64,000 bases of DNA from assembly GCF_019925205.1 (NCBI RefSeq), contig NC_083560.1, positions 56,714,270 through 56,778,269 on the forward strand. The letters run 5' to 3'. Origin of the DNA: Metopolophium dirhodum. Its lineage: Eukaryota > Arthropoda > Insecta > Hemiptera > Aphididae. The number at the start of each line of letters is the position of its first letter. Positions within the stretch are counted from its first letter, which is position 1. The notes under the pieces are model-generated. The model saw only the letters and a list, made by a program, of their open reading frames with translations. It was not told where the DNA came from and searched no databases. Positions 13,602 through 24,962 of this stretch are shown here, piece by piece. A program made the translations under genes and the position numbers.

Positions 13602-16600
13602 TGTATGACATTATTTAATAGTATATTAGAATCTCAGTTACTTTTCAGTGGTATTTTTGGATTCTTGTTTTGACCATTTTAGCGGGTAGAAAATATAAAA
13701 TTTATAATATTTTAATGTCACAATATTATCGTCAACAACGTAAAACGTAGGTACCTACTTATACTGAGTTATACCTAATAATATTATATTTTTATATATA
13801 TTTTATACTTATATATAATTATTATTATTATTATTATTATTAAAAGATTTTTTTTAAATATATTTATCATACATACCACCAATTAATAATATTAAACGTT
13901 TTAAAACTACAAATTAATATTCGTAAATCATCGTGGTTTTTACGAATTTTGTCTAAACTGGTGATTTCTCGGCCAACCTGCTGACTTCTTGGCCAACTGA
14001 AGTCCTTCATAACCAACTTGCTGAGTACTTAGCTAATTTGGATACTTCTAGGCCAATCGACGGACTTCTTAGCCTATCAGCTAAGATATAAGATAACCCG
14101 GTGACTTATTAGCCGACCGGCTAAGTTATCAGATAACCTGCTGACTTCTTAGCCAATCGGCTAAATTCTCAGATAACCTAGTGACTTCTCAGCCAACTGG
14201 CTTATTTCATTGCCAACTTGCTGAGTACTTTGCTAATTTGGATACTTCTAGGCCAATCAACGGACTTCTTAGCCATCTGGCTAAGATCTCAACTAAACTG
14301 GCGACTTATTAGCCAAACCCGGTCATTTTGGTCTTTTTTTTATTTATTTTAATTAATGTATTAAAGATGTGTAATAACATACCTTTTAATTTATTTGAAA
14401 AAAAAAAATACTTTACTAAAATTATATAAGTTTAAAACCATCATTAACTTTCCCGGCTGTGGATTTAGGTAATTAATATTTTTTTATTTGTTTATAAGTT
14501 GTTTTTAGCATACACAATATATCGTGCATAACCTATATTTACTTGAAATACAACAATATTTATATTAGTAAAATGCGTCTGTGAGGTTTATGACCCATTC
14601 CGCGTAATATGTAATGAATCGAATATCTTGGATTGTCATTATTTTAACGCTATTTGTATGAATTTGTATCGGAATTTTCTACTTTTTCCTACGCGAAACA
14701 ATTAAACGCTATTCGTATGAATTTGTATGACCATTTTTGGAATTTGTATGCGACCCCCTCCCGAGTTATAATAGAAAAACCAATTTTCCCATGTCCCCCT
14801 GCCCATCCTATTTGGAATATTCTAGTTTTTTCTATGCGAAACAATTAAACGCCATTTGTATTAATTTGTATGACCATTTTTGGAATTTGTTTATAAATGT
14901 AAAACAATACAGTAAGCACCTTTTACACTTAAGTTAAATTTTTAAAGTCAAGTTAAATTAATAGTAATTGTTAACCTTATTTTAATTTAATTGATGTATT
15001 AAAGATGTGTAATAACATAACTTTTAATTTAATTGAAAAAAAAATACTTTACTTAAATTATATAAGTAAAAAACTATCATTAACTTGCCCAGCCGTGGAT
15101 CTAGGTAATTATATTATTTTATTTATTTATAAGTTGTTTTTAATTATATACACAGTATAACGTGCATAACTTTCTTACTTGAAGTACAACAATATCTATA
15201 TTAGTATTATACCTACGTGATGTTTGTGTTGGAAAATTAAACGTTAATAAGATTTATTATAGTATACTGATATTAGTATATTTTTGTCGTAAATATTATT
15301 TTTAGATTCTTGCATTACAACATTGTGTCTATTTTTATATCCATTTAATTAATTTTCGTTTCGGGTTTATATAATTTTGCTTAAACCAGTCAATCGTATA
15401 ACAACTCTTTTCTGTAGTTTATACTATTTGAATATTGTGACTGTTTGAGCTATTTTTTATATGACTACATTAAAGTGCATTTTCAAAATGGTTGGAAGAA
15501 AACCTGCAATAGAGCCTAGTGCAGTTGTTGCAGTTGTAATGAAATTTAAAGAGAGGGTAGTGATGAATGACGATGATGATAACAGAAGTAAGTATTTTTT
15601 AATACTTACCATAAATTAGTAATATTTGTAGTTTTAGTGAAAAAAAATCGTCGTGCATGTACCAAATAATAATAATGAAGTTATATTGGAATCAGTGACC
15701 CAACCCCGGAGTCTCCGACCTTTTGGACCATACCTATAATGGACTATTATATTATAAGATATTTTTTTTTTATTTATTTAATTTAGAATAGGTAATACAA
15801 TTTTACACAAACTGTTATTAGAAACAAAAATAATAATTGTATGATAGTTTTATGATAACAAAATGTATGGTAATTGATAGTATGGGTACATTATATGAAA
15901 AAGAAAAACGTTTCGTAATTTTCGTATCCTGTTGTCCAGACAAAAGTTATGCGGAACGCATTTTGTCCCGTTCTTCCCCTTACTGATTTAAAACTTTAGA
16001 AATTTATTTATAATAAAATTGTTTTATTTTCGATATTTTTGTATGACATTATTTAATAGTATATTAGAATCTCAGTTACTTTTCAGTGGTATTTTTGGAT
16101 TCTTGTTTTGACCATTTTAGCGGGTAGAAAATATAAAATTTATAATATTTTAATGTCACAATATTATCGTCAACAACGTAAAACGTAGGTACCTACTTAT
16201 ACTGAGTTATACCTAATAATATTATAGTTTTATATATATTTTATACTTATATATAATTATTATTATTATTATTATTATTAAAAGATTTTTTTTAAATATA
16301 TTTATCATACATACCACCAATTAATAATATTAAACGTTTTAAAACTACAAATTAATATTCGTAAATCATCGTGGTTTTTACGATTTTTGCCTATACTGGT
16401 GATTTCGCGGTCAACCTGCTGACTTCTTGGCCAACTGACTGACTTCATAGCCAATTCGCTGAGTACTTAGCTAATTTGGATACTTCTAGGCCAATCGACG
16501 GACTTCTTAGCCTACCAGCTAAGATATAAGATAACCCGGTGACTTATTAGCCGACCGGCTAAGTTATCAGATAACCTTGTGACTTCTTAGCCGACTAGCT

Positions 16601-17363
16601 AAGTTCTCTGCTAACCTGGATTATTCTATGCCACCGACTGGTTTTTTAGCCATGGCGATGTTGGCCTAAACTGGTGACTTCTCGGCCAACCTGCTGACTT
16701 CTTAGCCGACCGGCTGAGTTAACCTAGTGACTTCTCAGCCAACTGGCTTACTTCATAGCCAACTAACTGAGTTCTCAGCTAACCTGTCGTCAACAAATCC
16801 TATATGTGGGAGTTCTCGGCAAAACCTAGTGGATTTGGCCAATCCTGGTGACTTCTTAGCCAACCGGCTAAGATATAAGATAACCCGGTGACTTATTAGC
16901 CGACCGGCTAAGTTATCAGATAACCTGCTGACTTCTTAGCCAATCGGCTAAATTCTCAGATAACCTAGTGACTTCTCAGCCAACTGGCTTATTTCATTGT
17001 TAACTTGCTGAGTACTTTGCTAATTTGGATACTTCTAGGCCAATCAACGGACTTCTTAGCCATCTGGCTAAGATCTCAACTAAACTGGCGACTTATTAGC
17101 CAAACCCGGTCATTTTGGTCTTTTTTTTATTTATTTTAATTAATGTATTAAAGATGTGTAATAACATACCTTTTAATTTATTTGAAAAAAAAAAATACTT
17201 TACTAAAATTATATAAGTTTAAAACCATCATTAACTTTCCCGGCTGTGGATTTAGGTAATTAATATTTTTTTATTTGTTTATAAGTTGTTTTTAGCATAC
17301 ACAATATATCGTGCATAACCTATATTTACTTGAAATACAACAATATTTATATTAGTAAAATTT
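13602..17363. repeat. L block 4 + M block 4 (3.76-kb unit)
   Basis: A canonical unit with L at 13602-16039 and M at 16040-17363. The L block is closest to L block 1, not to its neighbours, at the positions I compared by eye. M blocks 3 and 4 share attgttaacttgctgag where M block 1 has attgccaacttgctgag. Confidence 0.9.
15488..15587 (+). pseudogene. Exon-like copy in L block 4
   Basis: A copy of the exon described at 19223-19349, with GCA (Ala) at codon 12. The frame and the gtaagt donor are intact. Confidence 0.55.
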
Positions 17364-20153
17364 TGTATGACATTATTTAATAGTATATTAGAATCTCAGT
17401 TACTTTTCAGTGGTATTTTTGGATTCTTGTTTTGACCATTTTAGCGGGTAGAAAATATAAAATTTATAATATTTTAATGTCACAATATTATCGTCAACAA
17501 CGTAAAACGTAGGTACCTACTTATACTGAGTTATACCTAATAATATTATATTTTTATATATATTTTATACTTATATATAATTATTATTATTATTATTATT
17601 ATTAAAAGATTTTTTTTAAATATATTTATCATACATACCACCAATTAATAATATTAAACGTTTTAAAACTACAAATTAATATTCGTAAATCATCGTGGTT
17701 TTTACGAATTTTGTCTAAACTGGTGATTTCTCGGCCAACCTGCTGACTTCTTGGCCAACTGAAGTCCTTCATAACCAACTTGCTGAGTACTTAGCTAATT
17801 TGGATACTTCTAGGCCAATCGACGGACTTCTTAGCCTATCAGCTAAGATATAAGATAACCCGGTGACTTATTAGCCGACCGGCTAAGTTATCAGATAACC
17901 TGCTGACTTCTTAGCCAATCGGCTAAATTCTCAGATAACCTAGTGACTTCTCAGCCAACTGGCTTATTTCATTGCCAACTTGCTGAGTACTTTGCTAATT
18001 TGGATACTTCTAGGCCAATCAACGGACTTCTTAGCCATCTGGCTAAGATCTCAACTAAACTGGCGACTTATTAGCCAAACCCGGTCATTTTGGTCTTTTT
18101 TTTATTTATTTTAATTAATGTATTAAAGATGTGTAATAACATACCTTTTAATTTATTTGAAAAAAAAAAATACTTTACTAAAATTATATAAGTTTAAAAC
18201 CATCATTAACTTTCCCGGCTGTGGATTTAGGTAATTAATATTTTTTTATTTGTTTATAAGTTGTTTTTAGCATACACAATATATCGTGCATAACCTATAT
18301 TTACTTGAAATACAACAATATTTATATTAGTAAAATGCGTCTGTGAGGTTTATGACCCATTCCGCGTAATATGTAATGAATCGAATATCTTGGATTGTCA
18401 TTATTTTAACGCTATTTGTATGAATTTGTATCGGAATTTTCTACTTTTTCCTACGCGAAACAATTAAACGCTATTCGTATGAATTTGTATGACCATTTTT
18501 GGAATTTGTATGCGACCCCCTCCCGAGTTATAATAGAAAAACCAATTTTCCCATGTCCCCCTGCCCATCCTATTTGGAATATTCTAGTTTTTTCTATGCG
18601 AAACAATTAAACGCCATTTGTATTAATTTGTATGACCATTTTTGGAATTTGTTTATAAATGTAAAACAATACAGTAAGCACCTTTTACACTTAAGTTAAA
18701 TTTTTAAAGTCAAGTTAAATTAATAGTAATTGTTAACCTTATTTTAATTTAATTGATGTATTAAAGATGTGTAATAACATAACTTTTAATTTAATTGAAA
18801 AAAAAATACTTTACTTAAATTATATAAGTAAAAAACTATCATTAACTTGCCCAGCCGTGGATCTAGGTAATTATATTATTTTATTTATTTATAAGTTGTT
18901 TTTAATTATATACACAGTATAACGTGCATAACTTTCTTACTTGAAGTACAACAATATCTATATTAGTATTATACCTACGTGATGTTTGTGTTGGAAAATT
19001 AAACGTTAATAAGATTTATTATAGTATACTGATATTAGTATATTTTTGTCGTAAATATTATTTTTAGATTCTTGCATTACAACATTGTGTCTATTTTTAT
19101 ATCCATTTAATTAATTTTCGTTTCGGGTTTATTTAATTTTGCTTAAACCAGTCAATCGTATAACAACTCTTTTCTGTAGTTTATACTATTTGAATATTGT
19201 GACTGTTTGAGCTATTTTTTATATGGCTACATTAAAGTGCATTTTCAAAATGGTTGGAAGAAAACCTGCAATAGAGCCTAGTGGAGTTGTTGCAGTTGTA
19301 ATGAAATTTAAAGAGAGGGTAGTGATGAATGACGATGATGATAACAGAAGTAAGTATTTTTTAATACTTACCATAAATTAGTAATATTTGTAGTTTTAGT
19401 GAAAAAAAATCGTCGTGCATGTACCAAATAATAATAATGAAGTTATATTGGAATCAGTGACCCAACCCCGGAGTCTCCGACCTTTTGGACCATACCTATA
19501 ATGGACTATTATATTATAAGATATTTTTTTTTTATTTATTTAATTTAGAATAGGTAATACAATTTTACACAAACTGTTATTAGAAACAAAAATAATAATT
19601 GTATGATAGTTTTATGATAACAAAATGTATGGTAATTGATAGTATGGGTACATTATATGAAAAAGAAAAACGTTTCGTAATTTTCGTATCCTGTTGTCCA
19701 GACAAAAGTTATGCGGAACGCATTTTGTCCCGTTCTTCCCCTTACTGATTTAAAACTTTAGAAATTTATTTATAATAAAATTGTTTTATTTTCGATATTT
19801 TTGTATGACATTATTTAATAGTATATTAGAATCTCAGTTACTTTTCAGTGGTATTTTTGGATTCTTGTTTTGACCATTTTAGCGGGTAGAAAATATAAAA
19901 TTTATAATATTTTAATGTCACAATATTATCGTCAACAACGTAAAACGTAGGTACCTACTTATACTGAGTTATACCTAATAATATTATAGTTTTATATATA
20001 TTTTATACTTATATATAATTATTATTATTATTATTATTATTAAAAGATTTTTTTTAAATATATTTATCATACATACCACCAATTAATAATATTAAACGTT
20101 TTAAAACTACAAATTAATATTCGTAAATCATCGTGGTTTTTACGAATTTTGTC
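17364..20153. repeat. L block 5 and terminal partial block
   Basis: L block 5 (17364-19801) is followed by the first 350 bp of another block. Homology ends at about 20153, before the minisatellite. This L block lies immediately upstream of the decayed transposase exons and carries the exon copy that could splice to them. Confidence 0.85.
19223..19349 (+). pseudogene. First coding exon of a DDE-transposase-type gene, embedded in the satellite
   Basis: This open segment begins at ATG 19223 (or the in-frame ATG at 19250) and contains MVGRKPAIEPS, followed by a VVMKFKERVV helix-like stretch and an acidic NDDDDNR end. It stops at a strong donor, gtaagt, in phase 1. Joining it to the acceptor at 23577 continues the frame (AGA A|GT ATA GTT) into the decayed exons, whose next residues are NPIWYEIS. 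This is the last of five copies of the exon in the window and the only one next to those exons. Codon 12 is GGA here and Ala or Glu in the other copies. The five copies differ by only a few bases and all keep the frame. I infer a DNA-binding N-terminus but recognise no named domain. Confidence 0.6.
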
Positions 20154-21079
20154 AAAATTTGAACTTTAATTTCTTATAAAAAAGACATGGCATGTCAGCC
20201 CATGTATTTTCAATATTTGTATACAGATATTGAACAACTTTTGTGTGTTATTGACGTCCATGAACTTGGCTCACCCACTTAACCCAATCCACTTCAAATG
20301 TATACCAAAAAATAGCAAATAATTAACAAGTTAATAGCGAGTTAGTTTTCGAAATTAGCAAGTCCTTTTGACATTTTATAGGATCAATTTTTAATTAGGT
20401 GGGCCAACTTCACGTAGCCCCTTGACTTTGTCTGATCGACTCCGGACCAGTGGCGTCCGCAGGGGGTGGGGAGCAAGACGAAAATTTCAAATACATCCGA
20501 GCAGAATGAATTCATTTTTGAAAAAACATTGTATTTGAATTCCAATTTTCCTAAAATTATCTGTAATTTGTTGGTAAAAGTATGAACTATTTGTATGTAA
20601 GACCTTGTATTAAATTGTCTAGCCATACAAATTAACTGTGGTTTTGACAAAATTTGAACTTTAAATGCTTATAAAAAATAATCACGATGCCTATGTATCG
20701 TTAATATTTTACCTATAATAAAAACTTACGTATTACAATTTTAAGCTTTTTGACCGGTGTAGTTATCGCCGTGAAGGACACGTTGAACACTAATACAATA
20801 ATTATTTAAACGACGTAGCACGTTCGTTGTCGTCTTGAGTCGTGGTTGAGAAAGATAGGTAAATAATTAATAACACTTTTTAGACTTTTTAAATATGACA
20901 ATAATTACATAACACTTTATTATTACAAGTTTGAATTACAAAATAACTTTAAGCACTGTCGTAAACTTGATTGACCTACGACGAGGGCTGACTATCTTCT
21001 AAGTAATAGTAGGTGCTCTACCCGTATTTATGCGGGTTCTAACAATGACGTATTGGTGGCGTGATATCTATATTCTAAT
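20154..21079. other. AT-rich DNA without a recognisable gene
   Basis: No convincing exon was seen. A short direct repeat, tcaaaatttgaactttaa against acaaaatttgaactttaa, occurs at the satellite border (about 20152) and again near 20647. The DNA between them may be an insertion. A GC-richer patch lies at 20450-20500. Confidence 0.6.
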
Positions 21080-21495
21080 ATTACTTCCCTAGTAATGTCA
21101 AATTGCATTATGATGGGAGTAGGTAAAATAACTTGTTGTTTTCACCTCTGATCCACGCTTCCTGTTATTTAGGCCTATTTTACATTGCATATTACTACCT
21201 ACATTACCCATTATAAATTATACTAAATGTATAATTTATTCTACGTGATATTGTTTAATATCGTATTATAGCTGTGGGTATTAATACATCCCTAATATTG
21301 TTGAATTGCACTATTTTGTGACTCGGTAAAACAACTTATTGTTTTCACCTTTGCTCTATGTTTCCTGTTATTTATGATTATATTAATACCTACGTTTCTA
21401 ATGTTTCTACTCATAAATTATACTATGTATAATTTATTATTTTACTTATTTTATTTAAAATAGTATAATAGCTTTTGGGTTTATTACTACACCGG
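21080..21495. repeat. Diverged tandem duplication, two copies of about 200 bp
   Basis: Two copies (about 21080-21280 and 21285-21495) share landmarks in the same order: gttgttttcacct / attgttttcacct, ttcctgttattta, and tataaattatacta / cataaattatacta. They have drifted considerably, so the duplication is old. No coding potential was seen. Confidence 0.6.
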
Positions 21496-21699
21496 ATAAA
21501 TAATTTTTTATTGACATTTATAAAAAAAAAAATTTAAACTACCTAATCAAATACAATCCAAGTGAGGATGATATAAGCTGGTTACCAAACAATTTTAATA
21601 AATTTTCATTTTTATTCTCCAATTATTTTAAAAATCACTGAGCATTTTCAATTTTGATCTGCTAAAGTACCAACTAGATCTAATTTGCTTCCAAAAACA

Positions 21700-22560
21700 T
21701 ACATTGGGCATTGGAGCTGACGCGGTCCCACGTAATAGCTGTTTGAATTCAAATAGCCTTTTACGCGGAAAGCCGCACAGCGCTTCTCAAACAAACCGCC
21801 AATCGACGACGGACGACGCCGGCGCGCGACACCCGCGCCAGGAACCGTCGGCCGGCCGTTCGGTGGACGGTGAACCGGATTGTCAAAGTCACTATTAAAA
21901 AATAGTTTTATACGCACGCAACGGACAACACACCCGTCCCCGCGCGCTCGAAACCACACTCCTGACGCACCAGAGAGTACCGTACTCATTTTTGTTCTCT
22001 GTACACAACTAAAAATCTGTACATGATATTGTAGTTTTCGGCTACCTGTATCTACCACGAAATAAAAAGTCAATTAAAGTCGTATTCGTTTGCGTTTATC
22101 TTATTTTATTCATTTGGTCACCTGACACCTCACCACACCATCCACGCGGCTCCCCACAGGTCCGCATCAACTGGCTCCCCGAACAGGAATCACCGGTAAG
22201 TGAAAACCTTCATTAACTTACCCCTTACTACCACAATCATATACCCCCCCGTTGCGCGACTTGGAAAAAAGTCCCCGACGCGATCCGACAAAAACGTGGT
22301 TAGCTGGCGATAACGGATAAACCGGCGTTACGTAACATATTACATAAGGACGTAACGACCAGCCGCGCCGCCTGATTTACGGACGCACCGACTACACCAT
22401 GCGCGACGCTCCAAAGTCCAAACACACACGACGTAGGTAGGTTGGAACGCAAGAGCGCGAGAGGGTCATACCACCACCGCCCAGCACCACCACCCGACAA
22501 CGAAAACACGCGATTACCCTGGACAGAAATACCACATATAGCGTCTATGAAGTTGCTCCC
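21700..22560 (+). mobile_element. LTR-retrotransposon-like remnant (LTR end and leader)
   Basis: A GC-rich island of about 850 bp stands out in AT-rich DNA. It has an AATAAA signal near 22061, a CA end near 22170, and then tggctccccgaacagg. That last string resembles a tRNA-Lys-type primer-binding site but is not a perfect match. A GC-rich leader-like stretch follows to about 22560, where ordinary AT-rich DNA resumes. No gag or pol reading frame and no second LTR were found. If the reading is right, this is a truncated LTR, plus the start of the leader, lying in what would be intron 1 of the neighbouring transposase gene. A GC-rich host promoter fragment is an alternative. Confidence 0.3.
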
Positions 22561-23577
22561 CCTTAATATGTTCCATACAGTAGACTTTAAAAGATTGAAA
22601 TCCCCCACTATGGATGTTCTTAAAAATTTTCATTTTTTCATAGATTAATTTAATATTACCAGTTTTTAGAACTTCTTAATGTCAGTACAAGAAACTTTTT
22701 AATTGTTTGGGGGGGGGGGGGGGGGGGGGAGAGGAGGTTGATTCCTCGATTTTCTCAAAAATTATTAATAAAAATGATTAAAAAGAATTCTAAAATTAAT
22801 TTATAAATTATAATAATGATTTACACATATACAATTAATTAAAATTATATAAAAAAAATTGATGAAAAACACAGGTAAATAAAACAATTAATTTAAAAAA
22901 CTTATTAAGATTATTAATAAAAATAGTAAATGATTAAAAGTATAATTAAAACAAATTATGTATATTAATAATTAATAAAACTATAATATTTAAAAATTAA
23001 ATTAACCCGTTAAAACAAATTATATAATATTTGAAAATAATTAATAAAATTATGTGTTAAGTAGTAGAACAAATAATTAACTAAACATCACTAAATTTTG
23101 TAATCATTTTAATTTTCATTTCGATTTTTATATTCAATCAAGGTTTTTTTTTTATTGAGTATAGATTTTTTTTTATCATAAAAGTCATTATAAAGTCATT
23201 CCCCACTACCCTCGAAAACTAAAATGATCTTAAATCAAAAAGCTTGGAAAATTAATACAAAGTTCCATTTATACTTTTCTTTTACTTCTTCCATTCATGG
23301 ATTTAAATTGTAAAAATATTTTCATAAAATTAAGAAGTTAAAATTTGACAAAATTCCCGAAAATGTATAAACTATTTTATATTAAAAATTTCAAAAATAT
23401 CTGAATAAGGTTTTGAACATTAAATACAAATATTTTCCATATAAGTTTTTCTTATTATAGTTATATAAATAATGAATGTAAACTACAAATATGTTTTATA
23501 ACTTATAGGCGTTTAAAGTTAAGATTTTAAATATCATCAATTTAGTCATAATTAATTGCTTTAATTTTCAATTTTAG
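22561..23577. other. AT-rich stretch with a 21-base G run
   Basis: Bases 22709-22729 are an uninterrupted run of 21 G, followed by agaggaggttg. The rest is extremely AT-rich and has no exon until the acceptor at 23577. It would be the end of intron 1 of the transposase-type gene. Confidence 0.7.
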
Positions 23578-24962
23578 GTATAGTTGTTGCAACTAATCCT
23601 ATATGGTACGAGATTAGCTGTTACTTAAATGGTCGTATGAATGGTGCAGCGTTACATACATTTGTGTATCGTAATGCTCATGGTATTAAAAACAGATTAG
23701 GTCTTGTTTCTGGTCAGATCAAAAAGAATAGCTTAATGACGGAAGAAAATAGTTCGCACAATGATGGTAAATAGTATAAATATTATGTCAAGTTGGATGC
23801 TTTTTAGTGGCTAATGCATGAACATTTGCAACTCAAAGCATCACAATAAATTCTAAAAGTTTTTTAATCGGATATATTTCTAATAAAATGAAATAGATGA
23901 TTAAAAAAGTATGAAAAATATAATTAAATTATATTAAATTGTCCTCCCTAAATAAATTATCAAAATTAACTTGATGTTTGGTTTTAATAATTTTATTAAA
24001 TTCATTTATAGATGATTCTAGTGAGGATAATAGTGATATATCAATAACACTACCATCAAAAAAAATTGTATTCACATTCTCACCTGAAGAATGGAAAAGT
24101 GTACAGCCGGAAGAAGTCCGTTATAAAGATAACGATAAAAACCGCTCTACACAAAGTTCAAGAATATACCATGTATTGCCAAAAAAATACATGGACACCA
24201 TTATTGGCTGAACATTTTTGGGAGCATACTCAGTTACCTTGTTGTCTCACTTTTCGCAGAGCAAGAGTACATCCATATGGTAATTTTTAAATAAAATTTG
24301 TCGGAAAATGTACCATATGTGACTCTTAATTTGAAGAAATGGTTAGAAACCTAACCTAACCGTTTCCGCTTAGAATTGTTTTTCTTATATGTACAATGAT
24401 ATTATATCATTGAATTTAAATTTAACACCAACCATTACAGTGACTCACTTGTAACCTACTGTACAGCAGAGCGACATCCACTTACCCACCTTTTTTTCAT
24501 TAGTTATATATCTTTAATTTCAATTAGAGGTTTATATTTTAAATAAAGTCTTTATGAAATAAAACAATATTAATAAAAAAATCGTTCTTTAATAAAAAAA
24601 ATCTATTCAACAAAAAAAACTTTATTGAATAATAAAAATATAAATATAAATCAATGATTAATCAATACAATTTAAAATATTCTTATTTAAAAAAAATGTA
24701 TAAAAATAAAAGTGACTAAAAAATGTAATAAAGTTAAGTTAATTATTTTTTTTATTAGTTAGTCACATACATAATTGTATTGATATTTTTGAATATTATA
24801 TTTGTATTAATTATATATTTACATTCTTTTGTAATTATTTTTTAGAGTCAGATATATTAATCATTATTATAAATTATTTTTATTAATTTAAATATACATT
24901 ATTTCGTTTTATTATTTTTAAAAATCTTATTTGATCATTTTTATTAATAATTTTTGAGAAAA
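22750..24962. repeat. Short inverted repeat around two decayed exons
   Basis: A 29-bp segment at 22750-22778 (core caaaaattattaataaaa) has its perfect reverse complement at 24934-24962. A G-rich run lies outside the left copy and a C-run lies outside the right copy. Weaker inverted similarity continues inward. It may be an old insertion or a remnant of internal inverted sequence of the larger transposon. Low complexity makes chance similarity possible. Confidence 0.35.

Larger units (their letters stand above)
1..20153. repeat. Macrosatellite array with block order L-M-S-S-L-M-L-M-L-M-L
   Basis: Near-identical large blocks repeat head to tail. Anchoring on the motif tgtatgacattatttaatag gives block starts at 369, 2807, 4131, 5106, 6081, 8521, 9845, 12285, 13602, 16040, 17364 and 19802. 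Three block sizes result: L (2438-2440 bp), M (1317-1324 bp) and S (975 bp). The usual higher-order unit is L+M, about 3.76 kb. The first unit carries two extra S blocks. S corresponds to the first 975 bp of L, and M is S with about 350 bp more minisatellite. The array is already running at base 1, so its left end is outside the window. It stops near 20153, where the block sequence gives way to unrelated DNA. The short open frames in it are by-products of the repeat. Confidence 0.95.

Noticed and set aside
1..20153. CRISPR-like interpretation of the repeated array
   Set aside because: Eukaryotic AT-rich DNA, contiguous 20-bp monomers without unique spacers, kilobase-scale units and no cas genes.
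21648..22073. Minus-strand open frame of 141 codons in the GC-rich island
   Set aside because: Open frames are expected by chance in GC-rich DNA. No motif, no splice context, and the region has LTR-like features on the other strand.
22300..22608. Minus-strand open frame of 102 codons
   Set aside because: Same GC-rich island, low-complexity composition and no recognisable domain.
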